A stretch of 48,087 nucleotides of DNA from a gamma proteobacterium symbiont of Ctena orbiculata (GCA_003058525.1 QBVD01000020.1:1-48087); one strand, 5' to 3'; counted from the first letter of the stretch, positions 37,704-46,918 are shown. The notes: a model not told the origin generated them from the letters alone. A program made the numbers and translations.

Positions 37704-37728
37704 TGTGTTGTCTCCTGAATAACTCCAA

Positions 37729-37959
37729 TCAGGCCTTCTTGATCAGAAATTCAAATTTACCGCCGACCTCTTTAGACTCCATCAACTCATTGCCGGTCTG
37801 GTTGGCGAACGCCTCAAAATCCTTCACTGAACCTGGATCGGTAGCGATGATGTGCAACACTTTGCCGGATTCCATACCATTCAGGGTTTTCTTTGCACGC
37901 AGAATAGGCAGTGGACAATTGAGCCCGCTTGCGTCCAGTTCTTGATCAAAATCTGCCAT
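37729..37959 (-). CDS. tusA: TusA family sulfur carrier
   Basis: 76 residues with the TusA signature LDASGLNCPLPILRAKKTL; the Cys of the NCPxP motif carries persulfide sulfur. The C-terminal strand FEFLIKKA is usual. In sulfur oxidisers TusA passes sulfur from rhodanese to DsrEFH or heterodisulfide-reductase-like systems. It lies between the rhodanese and dsrE2 genes, all on the minus strand. A GGAGGT ribosome site precedes the start. Confidence 0.95.
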   Translation of the reverse strand: MADFDQELDASGLNCPLPILRAKKTLNGMESGKVLHIIATDPGSVKDFEAFANQTGNELMESKEVGGKFEFLIKKA

Positions 37960-38110
37960 GGTATGACCTCCAGCTATAATCTTAATGTGGTTATGTTTGT
38001 CGTTAATAAACAGACGGACCTTTATATGTCATGCGTCTGACAAACGCAAGTGACCGGGCAGCCCGAATGTCAATGAATACTGCGCTATCACCGATAGCCA
38101 GTGTCGATAA

Positions 38111-38440
38111 CTAACTCGCCAGTCTGGCGGCCAGTTGAAAGCCCGATCTTGCCCAACCCAATATGCCACCACGCAGATTGATTGCGTTCAGGAATCCCTG
38201 CTGGGCCAGATAGGCACATGCATGATAGGAACGCGCTCCGCTGTGACAGTAGAGTATGATCGCTTTGTCTTTTGGCAAATCGCTGATTTTCAAAGGTATT
38301 AGATGCATCGGCAGATGTTCTGCATCTGGCAGTACCCCCTGAGCGATTTCACCCGCGCTACGGATATCCAGCAGCAGGAAGTCATCGCCCTCGTTGATAC
38401 GGGCCTGAAGATCGTGAGCATCAATTTCCTGAATCATCAC
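38111..38440 (-). CDS. single-domain rhodanese (rhd of rhd-tusA-dsrE2)
   Basis: 109 residues with one rhodanese domain. The substrate strand is FLLLDIRSAGEIAQGVLPDAEHLPM and the active loop is ILYCHSGARSYHA with the catalytic Cys in CHSGAR. It would form a Cys-persulfide and pass sulfur to TusA. It lies 151 bases upstream of tusA in the same direction and is divergent from cysG. The order rhodanese-tusA-dsrE2 is conserved in sulfur-oxidising bacteria and archaea. Two start Met are adjacent; either could be used. Confidence 0.9.
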   Translation of the reverse strand: MMIQEIDAHDLQARINEGDDFLLLDIRSAGEIAQGVLPDAEHLPMHLIPLKISDLPKDKAIILYCHSGARSYHACAYLAQQGFLNAINLRGGILGWARSGFQLAARLAS

Positions 38441-38618
38441 TTGCCGTTTCGCCTTTTCAAAACTAGTAACAGGGTTAATTAGTATATTAATGTGTTTAAA
38501 TATTGCAAGTTATATTACCTCAGTTAAGCTTAGGTTTTTCAGGGTGATTGAGTCATGATAGAGTCACGGTCAATAAAACCAAACTCGTCGAATATTACAC
38601 TATCTGGTTGTTTTTATT

Positions 38619-40043
38619 ATGGAATTTTTCCCTATTTTCCTCAATCTGAAGAATCGCTCCTGCCTGGTCGCGGGTGGTGGGGCCATTGCTGAAAGAAAAA
38701 CGGCGCTGCTGCTGAGATCGGGTGCCGATGTGACTCTGATCTCCCCCGATCTATGCCACAACCTCACCACCTGGCGTGATATGGGACGATATACACACCT
38801 GGCCAGAGAGTTCCGGGATGAGGACTTGTCAGGGCAACATCTCGCCATCGCGGCCACCAACGACTCCGCGGTAAACCGACACATTGCCGAGATAGCCGGC
38901 AATCTGCGCATACCGGTCAATGTGGTCGATCAACCGGAACTGTGCAGTTTCATCGTACCCTCAATCATTGATCGCTCTCCGGTTGTCGCCGCAATCTCCA
39001 CGGGTGGCGCCTCACCCGTCCTGGCGCGTCTGATCCGCTCCCGTCTCGAATCCTTGATACCTGCAGGTTATGGTCGCCTGGCACAACTCTGCAATCGCTT
39101 TCGACAACGGGTAAAGGAGCGTTTCGCAGAACCCGCAGAGAGGCGGCTGTTCTGGGACCGCATTCTCCAGGGGGGAGTTGCTGAACGGGTATTCTCCGGT
39201 CATGACGACGAAGCCGACCAGTTGATGGAAAAGGCACTGAGTATACCCATTTCACCCGATGAGACAGGAGAGGTCTACCTGGTCGGCGCCGGCCCCGGCG
39301 ACCCGGATCTGCTGACTTTCCGTGCCCTGCGTTTGATGCAACAGGCAGACGTGGTTATCTATGACCGCCTGGTGGCCAAACCGATTCTGGATATGACCCG
39401 TCATGACGCAGAGCACATCTACGTCGGTAAAGAGCGTGACAAACACACCATGCGTCAGGAAGAGATCAACCAACTGCTCGCAAAACTCGCCAAGCAGGGT
39501 AAGCGGGTATTGCGACTGAAAGGTGGAGATCCCTTTATTTTCGGACGCGGCGGTGAGGAGATCGACACCCTGGCCGCAGAGGGGGTCCCATTCCAGGTAA
39601 TACCAGGCATAACCGCCGCTTCCGGCTGCGCCTCCTATGCCGGCATACCCCTGACCCACAGAGACTACGCCCAGTCGGTGACATTTGTTACCGGCCATCT
39701 GAAAGACGGCAGTATGAATATCAACTGGGAAATGCTGGCACAACCGAATCAGACCATTGTCTTCTATATGGGTCTGGTTGGCCTGCCTGTCATCTGTCGA
39801 GAACTACAGAATCATGGTGTCGGCGGGGGAATGCCGATCGCATTGGTTCAACAGGGCACAACACATATGCAACGGGTATTCACGGGGACGCTTGACACGA
39901 TTATGGATATCGTTGAACAGGAACGTCCAAAACCGCCAACCCTGATCATCGTCGGCCATGTAGTGGAGTTGCAGGAAAAACTGGCATGGTATGAAGCGCC
40001 GCCCCATTCGGAACAGGGCGCCACCTCGCCGGTCGACTATTGA
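38619..40043 (+). CDS. cysG: sirohaem synthase CysG (fused)
   Basis: 474 residues with both halves of CysG. The N-terminal part (1 to about 205) is the precorrin-2 dehydrogenase/ferrochelatase: MEFFPIFLNLKNRSCLVAGGGAIAERKTALLL with the NAD loop, and the STGGASPVLARLIRSRLE segment. The C-terminal part from about 214 is uroporphyrinogen III methyltransferase: VYLVGAGPGDPDLLTFRALRLM, VIYDRLV, GGDPFIFGRGGEE and VIPGITAASGCASYAGIPLTHR. It makes sirohaem for sulfite reductases. In this context the likely user is a dissimilatory (reverse) or assimilatory sulfite reductase outside the window. It is divergent from the rhodanese gene. Confidence 0.95.
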   Translation: MEFFPIFLNLKNRSCLVAGGGAIAERKTALLLRSGADVTLISPDLCHNLTTWRDMGRYTHLAREFRDEDLSGQHLAIAATNDSAVNRHIAEIAGNLRIPVNVVDQPELCSFIVPSIIDRSPVVAAISTGGASPVLARLIRSRLESLIPAGYGRLAQLCNRFRQRVKERFAEPAERRLFWDRILQGGVAERVFSGHDDEADQLMEKALSIPISPDETGEVYLVGAGPGDPDLLTFRALRLMQQADVVIYDRLVAKPILDMTRHDAEHIYVGKERDKHTMRQEEINQLLAKLAKQGKRVLRLKGGDPFIFGRGGEEIDTLAAEGVPFQVIPGITAASGCASYAGIPLTHRDYAQSVTFVTGHLKDGSMNINWEMLAQPNQTIVFYMGLVGLPVICRELQNHGVGGGMPIALVQQGTTHMQRVFTGTLDTIMDIVEQERPKPPTLIIVGHVVELQEKLAWYEAPPHSEQGATSPVDY

Positions 40044-40074
40044 ACATGCCAATCGATCGAACATGAGGGCTAAC

Positions 40075-40163
40075 GTAGGGTGCGGCTTGCCGCACCAGTT
40101 ACCTGCTCAAACAGCATAATGGAGGGATTTCAGATAGTTTCGGTGCGGCAAGCCGCACCCTAC
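40075..40163. repeat. REP-like inverted pair between convergent genes
   Basis: GTAGGGTGCGGCTTGCCGCA at 40075-40094 plus two bases recurs perfectly inverted at 40142-40163, giving 22-base arms around a 45-base loop. Each arm is itself palindromic (TGCGGC-TT-GCCGCA). The pair lies between the ends of cysG and the rhodanese gene and could stop transcription from both sides. Confidence 0.85.
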
Positions 40164-40205
40164 GCATGTTGCAAGCGCCACCTGGTCTCTGCAGGGTGGG
40201 CGCCG

Positions 40206-40673
40206 TTAGACCTTTGGTCTGAGTTGTTCCTCGCGTAGTTTGGGTGTGAAATAGTCATCGGCCTGCTCGATTTCGACCGCCTTGCCCAGCTTGTCCACAA
40301 GAGGTTGTTCATAGTCGTTCCAACCCCGAAGACCGGTTTTCAGAGAGACTACATTCTCATAACCCAGTACATGCATGGAATATGCGGCGAGTACACTGCG
40401 ATAACCGGAGCGGCAGACAACGATGATTTCACGCTGCCGCGCATTCACCAGTTCCGGAACCGTCTCCTCATAGTCCCATTCGCATGCCGACTCGAGAATA
40501 CCTCGGGGTACGGCGAGCGAACCCTCGATATGCATCGCGTCATACTCATAGGGTTCACGCACATCGACAATCAGTAACCCGGGGTTGTCTTGCATCCGTT
40601 CTTCCAGATCCCAAGGCATTATCTCTTTGACATCAGTGAGACTGTCACTGATCAAGTTTAAGAAGTTTTTCAT
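40206..40673 (-). CDS. rhodanese-like sulfurtransferase
   Basis: 155 residues. One rhodanese domain spans about 15-125: LLIVDVREPYEYDAMHIEGSLAVPRGILE and the active loop VVCRSGYRSVLAAYSMHVLGYENVVSLKTGLRGWNDY with the catalytic Cys in CRSGYR. The C-terminal acidic tail is short and has no second domain. It is separate from the rhd-tusA-dsrE2 cluster and reads the opposite way from cysG. The role in sulfur transfer is inferred from the family and its surroundings. Confidence 0.9.
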   Translation of the reverse strand: MKNFLNLISDSLTDVKEIMPWDLEERMQDNPGLLIVDVREPYEYDAMHIEGSLAVPRGILESACEWDYEETVPELVNARQREIIVVCRSGYRSVLAAYSMHVLGYENVVSLKTGLRGWNDYEQPLVDKLGKAVEIEQADDYFTPKLREEQLRPKV

Positions 40674-40682
40674 CTATCTTTC

Positions 40683-40742
40683 TAGGGCCTTTTAACACTG
40701 ATCCAATAGGCTCTGCTGAGACTATGTTTTCGTCCGGCAATG
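40683..40742 (+). mobile_element. left fragment of the MITE-like element (copy E)
   Basis: CTAGGGCCTTTTAACACTGA and the next ~40 bases align with the left end of the complete copy at 33990, with several changes, up to TCCGGCAA. Beyond that the sequence is unrelated. No right end is present. Confidence 0.6.
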
Positions 40743-40887
40743 CAATGAAACCTCAGATTGGCACGGGGGTTCCTGCCGTATGGGGACGTTCCGCTATTTT
40801 CCCTCGATTGAAATGATTGAAATCGTAGATGACAGAAAAACCTATTTTCTGTTTTCATGCCCTGATAAATGTCATGCATGACACAAG

Positions 40888-41538
40888 TCAAAGTTGTCCA
40901 CGAGAACAGAGATTCTGCTCTACTGCGATCACTGCTGCCTCAACCCTGGAATGGACCTCCAGTTTACGCAGTATCGCTTTTACGTGTAATTTTACCGTAC
41001 CGTCAGAAATACCCAGATTGCGGGCGATGACCTTATTGCTCTGACCATCAGCCAAGTGGCAAAGGATCTCCCGTTCACGGGGCGTCAGCTCATCCAATGA
41101 AGAGGTCGGTGGTGAGCTGCCTTGACTTTCCCCCTGTACTGCCTTAGCCAACACCCCGGTCAGCTCTTTTGCGACAACCGTCTGCCCCTGTTTAATCTGC
41201 TGCAGCGCATCAATCAATTCATTGGGTTCCATATCCTTCAGCAGATAACCCTGGGCGCCATTTTGCAGGGCCTCAATGACATCCGACTCTTCACGGCTGG
41301 TCGTCAGCATGCTGATTGGCATATCCGGATAGTGCTTACGCAGCACGCTCAACACCTCGGTGCCGGTCATGTCAGGCATACGCATATCGAGAAGCACCAC
41401 ATCCGGACGCTCCGTCGCCACAGTCTCGATCCCCTTCAGGCAATCGCCAATGGCGATGACATCGATGCCACGACGCTCCAGCAGCTCCTGCAAGCCGATA
41501 CGGAAAAGGGCGTGATCATCTATCAGTAATACCCGCAT
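40888..41538 (-). CDS. NarL/FixJ family response regulator
   Basis: 216 residues. The receiver starts MRVLLIDDHALFRIGLQELL with the phospho-acceptor Asp in DVVLLDMRMPDMTG and Lys in YLLKDMEPNEL. The C-terminal LuxR-type helix-turn-helix is LTPREREILCHLADGQSNKVIARNLGISDGTVKLHVKAILRKL. The sequence is close in style to NarL. It starts 6 bases after the kinase stop, so the pair is one transcript and very likely one phosphotransfer pair. Confidence 0.93.
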   Translation of the reverse strand: MRVLLIDDHALFRIGLQELLERRGIDVIAIGDCLKGIETVATERPDVVLLDMRMPDMTGTEVLSVLRKHYPDMPISMLTTSREESDVIEALQNGAQGYLLKDMEPNELIDALQQIKQGQTVVAKELTGVLAKAVQGESQGSSPPTSSLDELTPREREILCHLADGQSNKVIARNLGISDGTVKLHVKAILRKLEVHSRVEAAVIAVEQNLCSRGQL

Positions 41539-41544
41539 CTTGTT

Positions 41545-43218
41545 TCACCTCTGTAGACTTGCTTCATTTTTTTCATTGCGGATCACCAACTCTACCCGGG
41601 TACCCTCACCGGGTTCACTCTCGATCGACAATTCACCACCGACTCGCCTGGCCCGCTCCTCCATAATAGATAGCCCGATGTGTTCTCCAGGATTTCCCTG
41701 CGGCACTGCTCCCTCAAAACCCACACCGTCATCCTCCACCAGAATCAGATAACTACCCGGACTGCGGCAACGTAGCAAGACGCGGATTGTGTGGGCTTTG
41801 GCGTGTTTACGAATATTGGCCAACGCTTCCTGCACAATTCGCAGCGCCTGCATCTCCTGGCTGGTATCCAAATCCGTTTTAAGGCAATCGGGTTGAAAGA
41901 AGGCAGGTATGCCTGTCTCCTGATTGAAACGCTCTACCAGCTTGCTCAGCGCCGGCACCAACCCCCGTTGGTCAAAGGGAGCCCGGAAGCTGTTGATCAG
42001 CTCCCTTAACTCGTCATGGGCCTCATCCAACCCATTGTGCATTCTTTGCGCCTCCTGGATTGCCTTCTCGGAGATCGGATTGTTTTGCAGCGTTTCCTCC
42101 AGCATACGGACCTGAAAGCGCAAGCTGGCAATGGTTTGCGCCAACGAGTCATGCAGTTCATGGGCCAATGAGGTTCTCTCTTCGACGATCGACAAGCGCC
42201 ACGCTTCCGAGTCCGACCGCTGTTTGGCGACCGCCATACCAAGATGACTGCCAATGGTGTTCAGGATATCAAGCACGTCCTCCCGGCCGTCGTAGATGCC
42301 GGGTTTGTCCACATACAGATGATAGAATCCAAGTACGTCACCGTGATACCACATAGGCACCGATACACGCTCAACCTCATTCGCCCCGTACATGGTCCGG
42401 TTATTTCTGCGGGAGCAGACACGGGCATCCTGGGTGCAGAGAATATCACCCGGAGACAGTGCGATGCCGCACTGACAGAGTTTTATCGGCAGCATCTCCT
42501 GTTCATTGTAGAGCCTTCCCTGTAGGTCGATACAGCCGACCTGGCGTACCCGGTCATCCTGCAAAACCAGGTGCACGGTGGCTGAACGGGCGTTTACCAT
42601 GCGCTTGAAGACACCCATATACTCCAATAGCAGCTCGTCAAGATTTTCCGACTGATTGATACCCGCCGCCACATCGTACAACACTTGCAGGGAGGTGGTC
42701 TTCTGGGCGAGTCGTGCTGTCTGGCGGGCCACCCGAACCTCCATATCCTCGTAGATGTCGGTAAGCTCCTCGCTGAGACTATCGATATCGCGGGCCATGC
42801 CGCTGAGCACACCGGTCTGTTCATGACCCTTGCTGGCAACCGGTTCGCCCTGACAGACCTGATTGACGAATTGTTCCAGTGACGACAGTGGATGCAATAG
42901 TTGACTGCGAAGGCGTATCAGCACCAATATCAGGGAAAAGAGTGTCAACACTATGCTTAACAACAGTACAACCTGCAATGTGGAACGTCCCTGCTGATAA
43001 CTGAACATTATCAATACAGTAAACAGGCTTGCCACGACACTGCCACCCAAAATCGATATGGGCAGGAGCAGGTTACCGGTAAATAGGATTCTCAGGCTTG
43101 GCCAGTGCTTCGAATCGATCAAACCCTCGATCCAGTTTAATTTATCTTGCGGACGATCATTACCCCCGGCAATGTCAGGGACTTTGTTCATCGACAGCTG
43201 TTCCTCTTCGGCTTGCAT
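41545..43218 (-). CDS. NarX-like histidine kinase
   Basis: 557 residues. Two membrane helices at about 46-70 and 80-102 lie almost directly together, so the periplasmic nitrate-binding domain of NarX is missing. A HAMP-like region and a coiled coil precede a GAF-like domain (about 175-345) with a Cys-rich stretch, LCQCGIALSPGDILCTQ and VCSRRN. The HisKA_3 box is LAHELHDSLAQTIASLR, and the ATPase has DDGVGF and GLSIMEERA. A redox or intracellular signal is more likely than periplasmic nitrate (inference). The Met nine residues in (43191) has the better ribosome site. cca lies 32 bases upstream. Confidence 0.9.
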   Translation of the reverse strand: MQAEEEQLSMNKVPDIAGGNDRPQDKLNWIEGLIDSKHWPSLRILFTGNLLLPISILGGSVVASLFTVLIMFSYQQGRSTLQVVLLLSIVLTLFSLILVLIRLRSQLLHPLSSLEQFVNQVCQGEPVASKGHEQTGVLSGMARDIDSLSEELTDIYEDMEVRVARQTARLAQKTTSLQVLYDVAAGINQSENLDELLLEYMGVFKRMVNARSATVHLVLQDDRVRQVGCIDLQGRLYNEQEMLPIKLCQCGIALSPGDILCTQDARVCSRRNNRTMYGANEVERVSVPMWYHGDVLGFYHLYVDKPGIYDGREDVLDILNTIGSHLGMAVAKQRSDSEAWRLSIVEERTSLAHELHDSLAQTIASLRFQVRMLEETLQNNPISEKAIQEAQRMHNGLDEAHDELRELINSFRAPFDQRGLVPALSKLVERFNQETGIPAFFQPDCLKTDLDTSQEMQALRIVQEALANIRKHAKAHTIRVLLRCRSPGSYLILVEDDGVGFEGAVPQGNPGEHIGLSIMEERARRVGGELSIESEPGEGTRVELVIRNEKNEASLQR

Positions 43219-43250
43219 AGACAGACTCTATCACGAACCCGGAATTACGG

Positions 43251-44396
43251 TCAGTTTGACCCGCGGGTTTGGCTCATCACCTCTTCCAATCTGACCACAC
43301 GCCAGGCAAACAGTGCATCACCCAGTGCCTGCCCCTCCAGTCCGGAACGGACCAGTTCCTCAGGCATAGGTGAACCCAGAAGTTCAGCCGAATATTCCAA
43401 TTTGGGTAACAGACTTTCCACCTGCTGCGGCCACAAACCGTGCGATGCCGCAACAAAGCGGCGAAAACGCACGGGTTGTCGCTTTGGATTGAGGGTCGCC
43501 ACGAATCGGAGTAATTGCTCGGCTTGTTCCGGTTCCTGGGAGAGCCGATGGAATCGCAACAAGTCGTGCAGTAATTGCCGATCCGCTTTTTCGATGCGCA
43601 GTTGCCGCATCCATTGATCCGGTTGCGCGAGGCGCGAGACGGTATCGAACAATGCCACGCCACACCGAACTACGGGATCTTCGCTCTCATTTGCAACCCG
43701 CTTCAGTGGCGCCGTAAATTCGTCCCTTGTCTCTTCTCCATGGCCACCTGAAACCATCCCTTCTGCCAGCTCTGGAAGCAACCGTTGCAGCGCTCCACAA
43801 CGATGCAGGACTTCAAAAAAGCGCCAGGGTTGCGGGGTTGAGAATGCACCCTTCATCTCCCGCCAAATGCGTTCCGCATTCAAGCTCAGCAGGTCATCTG
43901 AAAGCGCCATCTTTTTCATCAGGGCATGGGTTCCGTGCGCCACCCGAAACCCCCAACAACCCAACTTGGCGGCGAATCGCGCAATCCGCAGCAGACGTAC
44001 CGGATCCTCGGTAAATGCGTTTGTAATATGACGTAGCACGCCACTGTCGAGATCATCACGCCCACCGCAGATATCGATCAAATCTCCACCCTCAGTCATC
44101 GCCATGGCATTGATGGTCAGATCTCTTCGCAGCAGGTCCTGTTCAAGCGTGATATGCGGGCCATATTCGACCTGAAAACCTTTATAACCGGTCGCTGTCT
44201 TCACCTCGGTGCGTGCCAAGGCATACTCCTCACCGGTTTCGGAATGCAGGAACACAGGAAACTCACTGTCGGCACGCCGAAAACCGGCGTCCAGCATCTC
44301 ATCAGGGGTTGATCCGACCACGACCCAGTCACGCTCAGTGACCACCAGATCCAATAGCTGGTCACGCACCGCACCACCGACCAGGTAGATCTTCAT
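43251..44396 (-). CDS. cca: CCA-adding tRNA nucleotidyltransferase
   Basis: 381-residue class II enzyme that adds CCA to tRNA 3' ends. The catalytic head shows KIYLVGGAVRDQLL and RDWVVVG, followed by the conserved DLLRRDLTINAMAM and the nucleotide-choosing EDPVRLLRIARFAAKLG. The C-terminal part is helical and shorter than in E. coli Cca (412), without a recognisable HD phosphohydrolase motif. It reads into the NarX-like gene with 32 bases between, so the genes may be co-transcribed. Confidence 0.95.
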   Translation of the reverse strand: MKIYLVGGAVRDQLLDLVVTERDWVVVGSTPDEMLDAGFRRADSEFPVFLHSETGEEYALARTEVKTATGYKGFQVEYGPHITLEQDLLRRDLTINAMAMTEGGDLIDICGGRDDLDSGVLRHITNAFTEDPVRLLRIARFAAKLGCWGFRVAHGTHALMKKMALSDDLLSLNAERIWREMKGAFSTPQPWRFFEVLHRCGALQRLLPELAEGMVSGGHGEETRDEFTAPLKRVANESEDPVVRCGVALFDTVSRLAQPDQWMRQLRIEKADRQLLHDLLRFHRLSQEPEQAEQLLRFVATLNPKRQPVRFRRFVAASHGLWPQQVESLLPKLEYSAELLGSPMPEELVRSGLEGQALGDALFAWRVVRLEEVMSQTRGSN

Positions 44397-44505
44397 TCAT
44401 GCCACCCGTGGATATAGCCTTCCCCGGACTGGAAAGACATCACACCGACCGGCGCCCGCATCCACGGTGTGCGGTTGTGGACACCATATTGGTAGTGAAA
44501 CTTTA

Positions 44506-46329
44506 TCACGTTACTGAATCCGTGGTGGTTATCATTTCCAACGCCTGTCTCTCTTTTTGCTGCAGCTGCCACATCTGATGATAGAGACCGCCCATCCCGA
44601 GTAATTCATGATGTTTGCCCTGCTCCATGATGCGCCCCCCCTCCATGACCAGAATACGGTCGGCATCCACCACCGTGGAGAGACGATGGGCAATCACCAG
44701 GGTTGTATGGTGCTTCGCCACCTCTCCTAGTGTCTCCTGAATCGCCTGCTCTGTCTTGGTATCAAGCGAAGAGGTCGCTTCATCGAAAACCAGAATGCGC
44801 GGTCGTTTAAGCATCGCACGCGCGATGGCAACCCGCTGCTTTTCACCGCCCGACAGTTTCAGTCCGCGCTCACCCACAACCGTCCGGTAGCCGTCCGGCA
44901 ACAGCTCTATGAATTCAGCGATGTGCGCTATGCGTGCAGCTTCTTCGATATCTTCATGACTGGCATCCGGCCGGCCATAGGCAAGATTATAGAGAATCGT
45001 ATCATTGAAGAGCACTGTATCCTGCGGCACGATGCCAATCGCTGAACGCAGACTGCTGCGGGTGACGTGTCGAATATCCTGTCCATCGATCTTGATGCGT
45101 CCGTCGGTAACGTCATAAAACCGGAACAGGAGTCGAGACAGAGTGGATTTACCGGCCCCGCTATGGCCCACCACGGCCAGCTTCTCACCGGCAGCTATCG
45201 TGAAATCGACTTTATGCAGAATCTCCCTTTCCGGTTGATAGTGGAAATCGACCTGTTCGAACCTGACTTCCCCAGCAACCAGTTGCAACTGTTTGGCGTC
45301 CTTCGCATCGGTTATCTCCGCCTGCTCCTCGAGCAGTTTGAAGATGAGGTCCATATCGGCAAGCGAGTACTTGATCTGACGGTAGACCATGCCTAGAAAG
45401 TTAAGCGGTATAAACAGTTGCAACATAAACGCATTCACCAGCACCAGATCTCCGATCGACATACTCCCCTTCACTACGCTGTTGGCGGCTAACAGCATAA
45501 TGAAAGTTACCCCGATGGCGGTGATCCCACCCTGACCGAAATTCAACAGAGACATTGAGGTCTGGCTCTTTACTGCGTTATCCTCCCATTGTGAAAGCGT
45601 TTCATCGAAGCGCCGCAACTCCAACGGTTCGTTGCCGAAATATTTAACTGTCTCGTAGTTGATAAGGCTATCGAAGGCTTGATTGTTGGCCTGTGAGTCC
45701 AGGCGGTTCATGGTATGCCTAAACTCCATGCGCCACTCGGTAATCGCCAGGGTAAAGGCGACGTAGACAGCGACTGTGCCAAAGGTGATGAGGGTGAAAA
45801 TGACCTCATACTGGCTAAGCATGATCACTGCCACCAGGCCGAATTCGACCACCATGGGGATGATGCTGAACACCAGATAGTTAAATATCGTGCTAACAGA
45901 GCGCGTACCCCTCTCCAGATCGCGACTGATCGCACCTGTCTGACGCTGCAGATGAAACCGCAACGACAGTTCATGCAGGTGGGCAAGCACGCGGTTGGAG
46001 AGATTACGCATCGCTCGATATCGCACACGCGCAAAGATGGCATCCCTCAACTCGTTGAACAACGAGCTGCTGAGACGTAGCGCCCCATAGCCAAGCAGGA
46101 AAAAAAGCGGCAGTACCAACAGTGTTTCATCACCCTTATCCAGGGCGTCGACTATCTCTTTCAACACCAGCGGGATACCCACATTGGCCAGCTTAGCCAG
46201 CACCAGACATCCCAAGGCAAGCAAGGCCCGTCCACGGTACTCCCATAAAAATGGCAGCATGTTACGAAGATTGTGGTAGTCACGCCGGTCTTTGTGGACC
46301 TGAGGCTGGCTTTTGGATGAGTGGACCAT
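44506..46329 (-). CDS. Atm1/HMT1-type ABC transporter (permease-ATPase)
   Basis: About 607 residues. The N-terminal VHKDRRDYHNLRNMLPFLWEYRG leads to six membrane helices (about 20-300), with family-typical FHLQRQTGAISRDLERGTRSVSTIFNYL and NYETVKYFGNE. The ATPase has Walker A GHSGAGKSTLSR, signature LSGGEKQRVAIARA and Walker B ILVFDEATSSLD. Atm1-type exporters move glutathione-linked sulfur species or metals out of the cytoplasm, which suits a sulfur bacterium. I chose the ATG at 46329; a GTG at 46398 would add 23 residues that do not match the family. Confidence 0.9.
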   Translation of the reverse strand: MVHSSKSQPQVHKDRRDYHNLRNMLPFLWEYRGRALLALGCLVLAKLANVGIPLVLKEIVDALDKGDETLLVLPLFFLLGYGALRLSSSLFNELRDAIFARVRYRAMRNLSNRVLAHLHELSLRFHLQRQTGAISRDLERGTRSVSTIFNYLVFSIIPMVVEFGLVAVIMLSQYEVIFTLITFGTVAVYVAFTLAITEWRMEFRHTMNRLDSQANNQAFDSLINYETVKYFGNEPLELRRFDETLSQWEDNAVKSQTSMSLLNFGQGGITAIGVTFIMLLAANSVVKGSMSIGDLVLVNAFMLQLFIPLNFLGMVYRQIKYSLADMDLIFKLLEEQAEITDAKDAKQLQLVAGEVRFEQVDFHYQPEREILHKVDFTIAAGEKLAVVGHSGAGKSTLSRLLFRFYDVTDGRIKIDGQDIRHVTRSSLRSAIGIVPQDTVLFNDTILYNLAYGRPDASHEDIEEAARIAHIAEFIELLPDGYRTVVGERGLKLSGGEKQRVAIARAMLKRPRILVFDEATSSLDTKTEQAIQETLGEVAKHHTTLVIAHRLSTVVDADRILVMEGGRIMEQGKHHELLGMGGLYHQMWQLQQKERQALEMITTTDSVT

Positions 46330-46547
46330 GCTAATATTGGAAAGAGAGTGGATTGGAAGCGGAATTTTATCGAAATTAGTGCCAGTATGCGCTTTCACCT
46401 GCTGTTTTTCTGGTTTTAAGTCCTTTCACGCCATTTAAAATCGATTAAAATCAGCGCCAGCAGGAGCGATTGATAGTAACCAAAGCGCCGTTTCATACAC
46501 GAGGCTCAGCCTGGCAACCCCAAAACAGATACAGTTAGTGATTATCG

Positions 46548-46904
46548 ATGAGTGAAGATTGCAGTTACAACGAACTTTACCCCCTACAGGTACTGGATGA
46601 CAGCATGGAACCGGAATTTCCCGAAAAATGCATTATCGTTATCGAGCCTTCCGAAGTTTGCGCTACCGGTGCTTTCGTTGTGGCTGAAGCCCAAGGCGAG
46701 CGCTGGTTCCGACAATACATATCCGAGGGGGAGTCAGCTAAAAGATTGGTTGCACTGAAATCGGGTTATCCCGACATACCTCTCAAAGATGGCGAGTTTA
46801 AGATCATCGGCGTAATCGTGCAGCGTAACGTCGGACGCAAAGTCAAACACTACCACCCCTACGTACCCAACGGCATACCGCCTAAGCCGGTCGGTCTGGC
46901 CTGA
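46548..46904 (+). CDS. short S24/LexA-like peptidase-fold protein
   Basis: 118 residues. The S24 fold is seen from LDDSMEPEFPEKCIIVIEPSE, with the nucleophile-position Ser19 in DSM, through VVAEAQGERWFRQYI to FKIIGVIVQRN. There is no DNA-binding domain, unlike LexA or phage repressors. Where LexA and UmuD have their catalytic Lys (VKRL), this protein has Arg55 (WFRQY), so self-cleavage may be lost; Lys residues a few positions later (KRLVALKS) are another possibility. The membrane-fusion gene begins 14 bases after the stop, which suggests one transcript. Confidence 0.75.
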   Translation: MSEDCSYNELYPLQVLDDSMEPEFPEKCIIVIEPSEVCATGAFVVAEAQGERWFRQYISEGESAKRLVALKSGYPDIPLKDGEFKIIGVIVQRNVGRKVKHYHPYVPNGIPPKPVGLA

Positions 46905-46918
46905 ACAGCGATTCGCTG

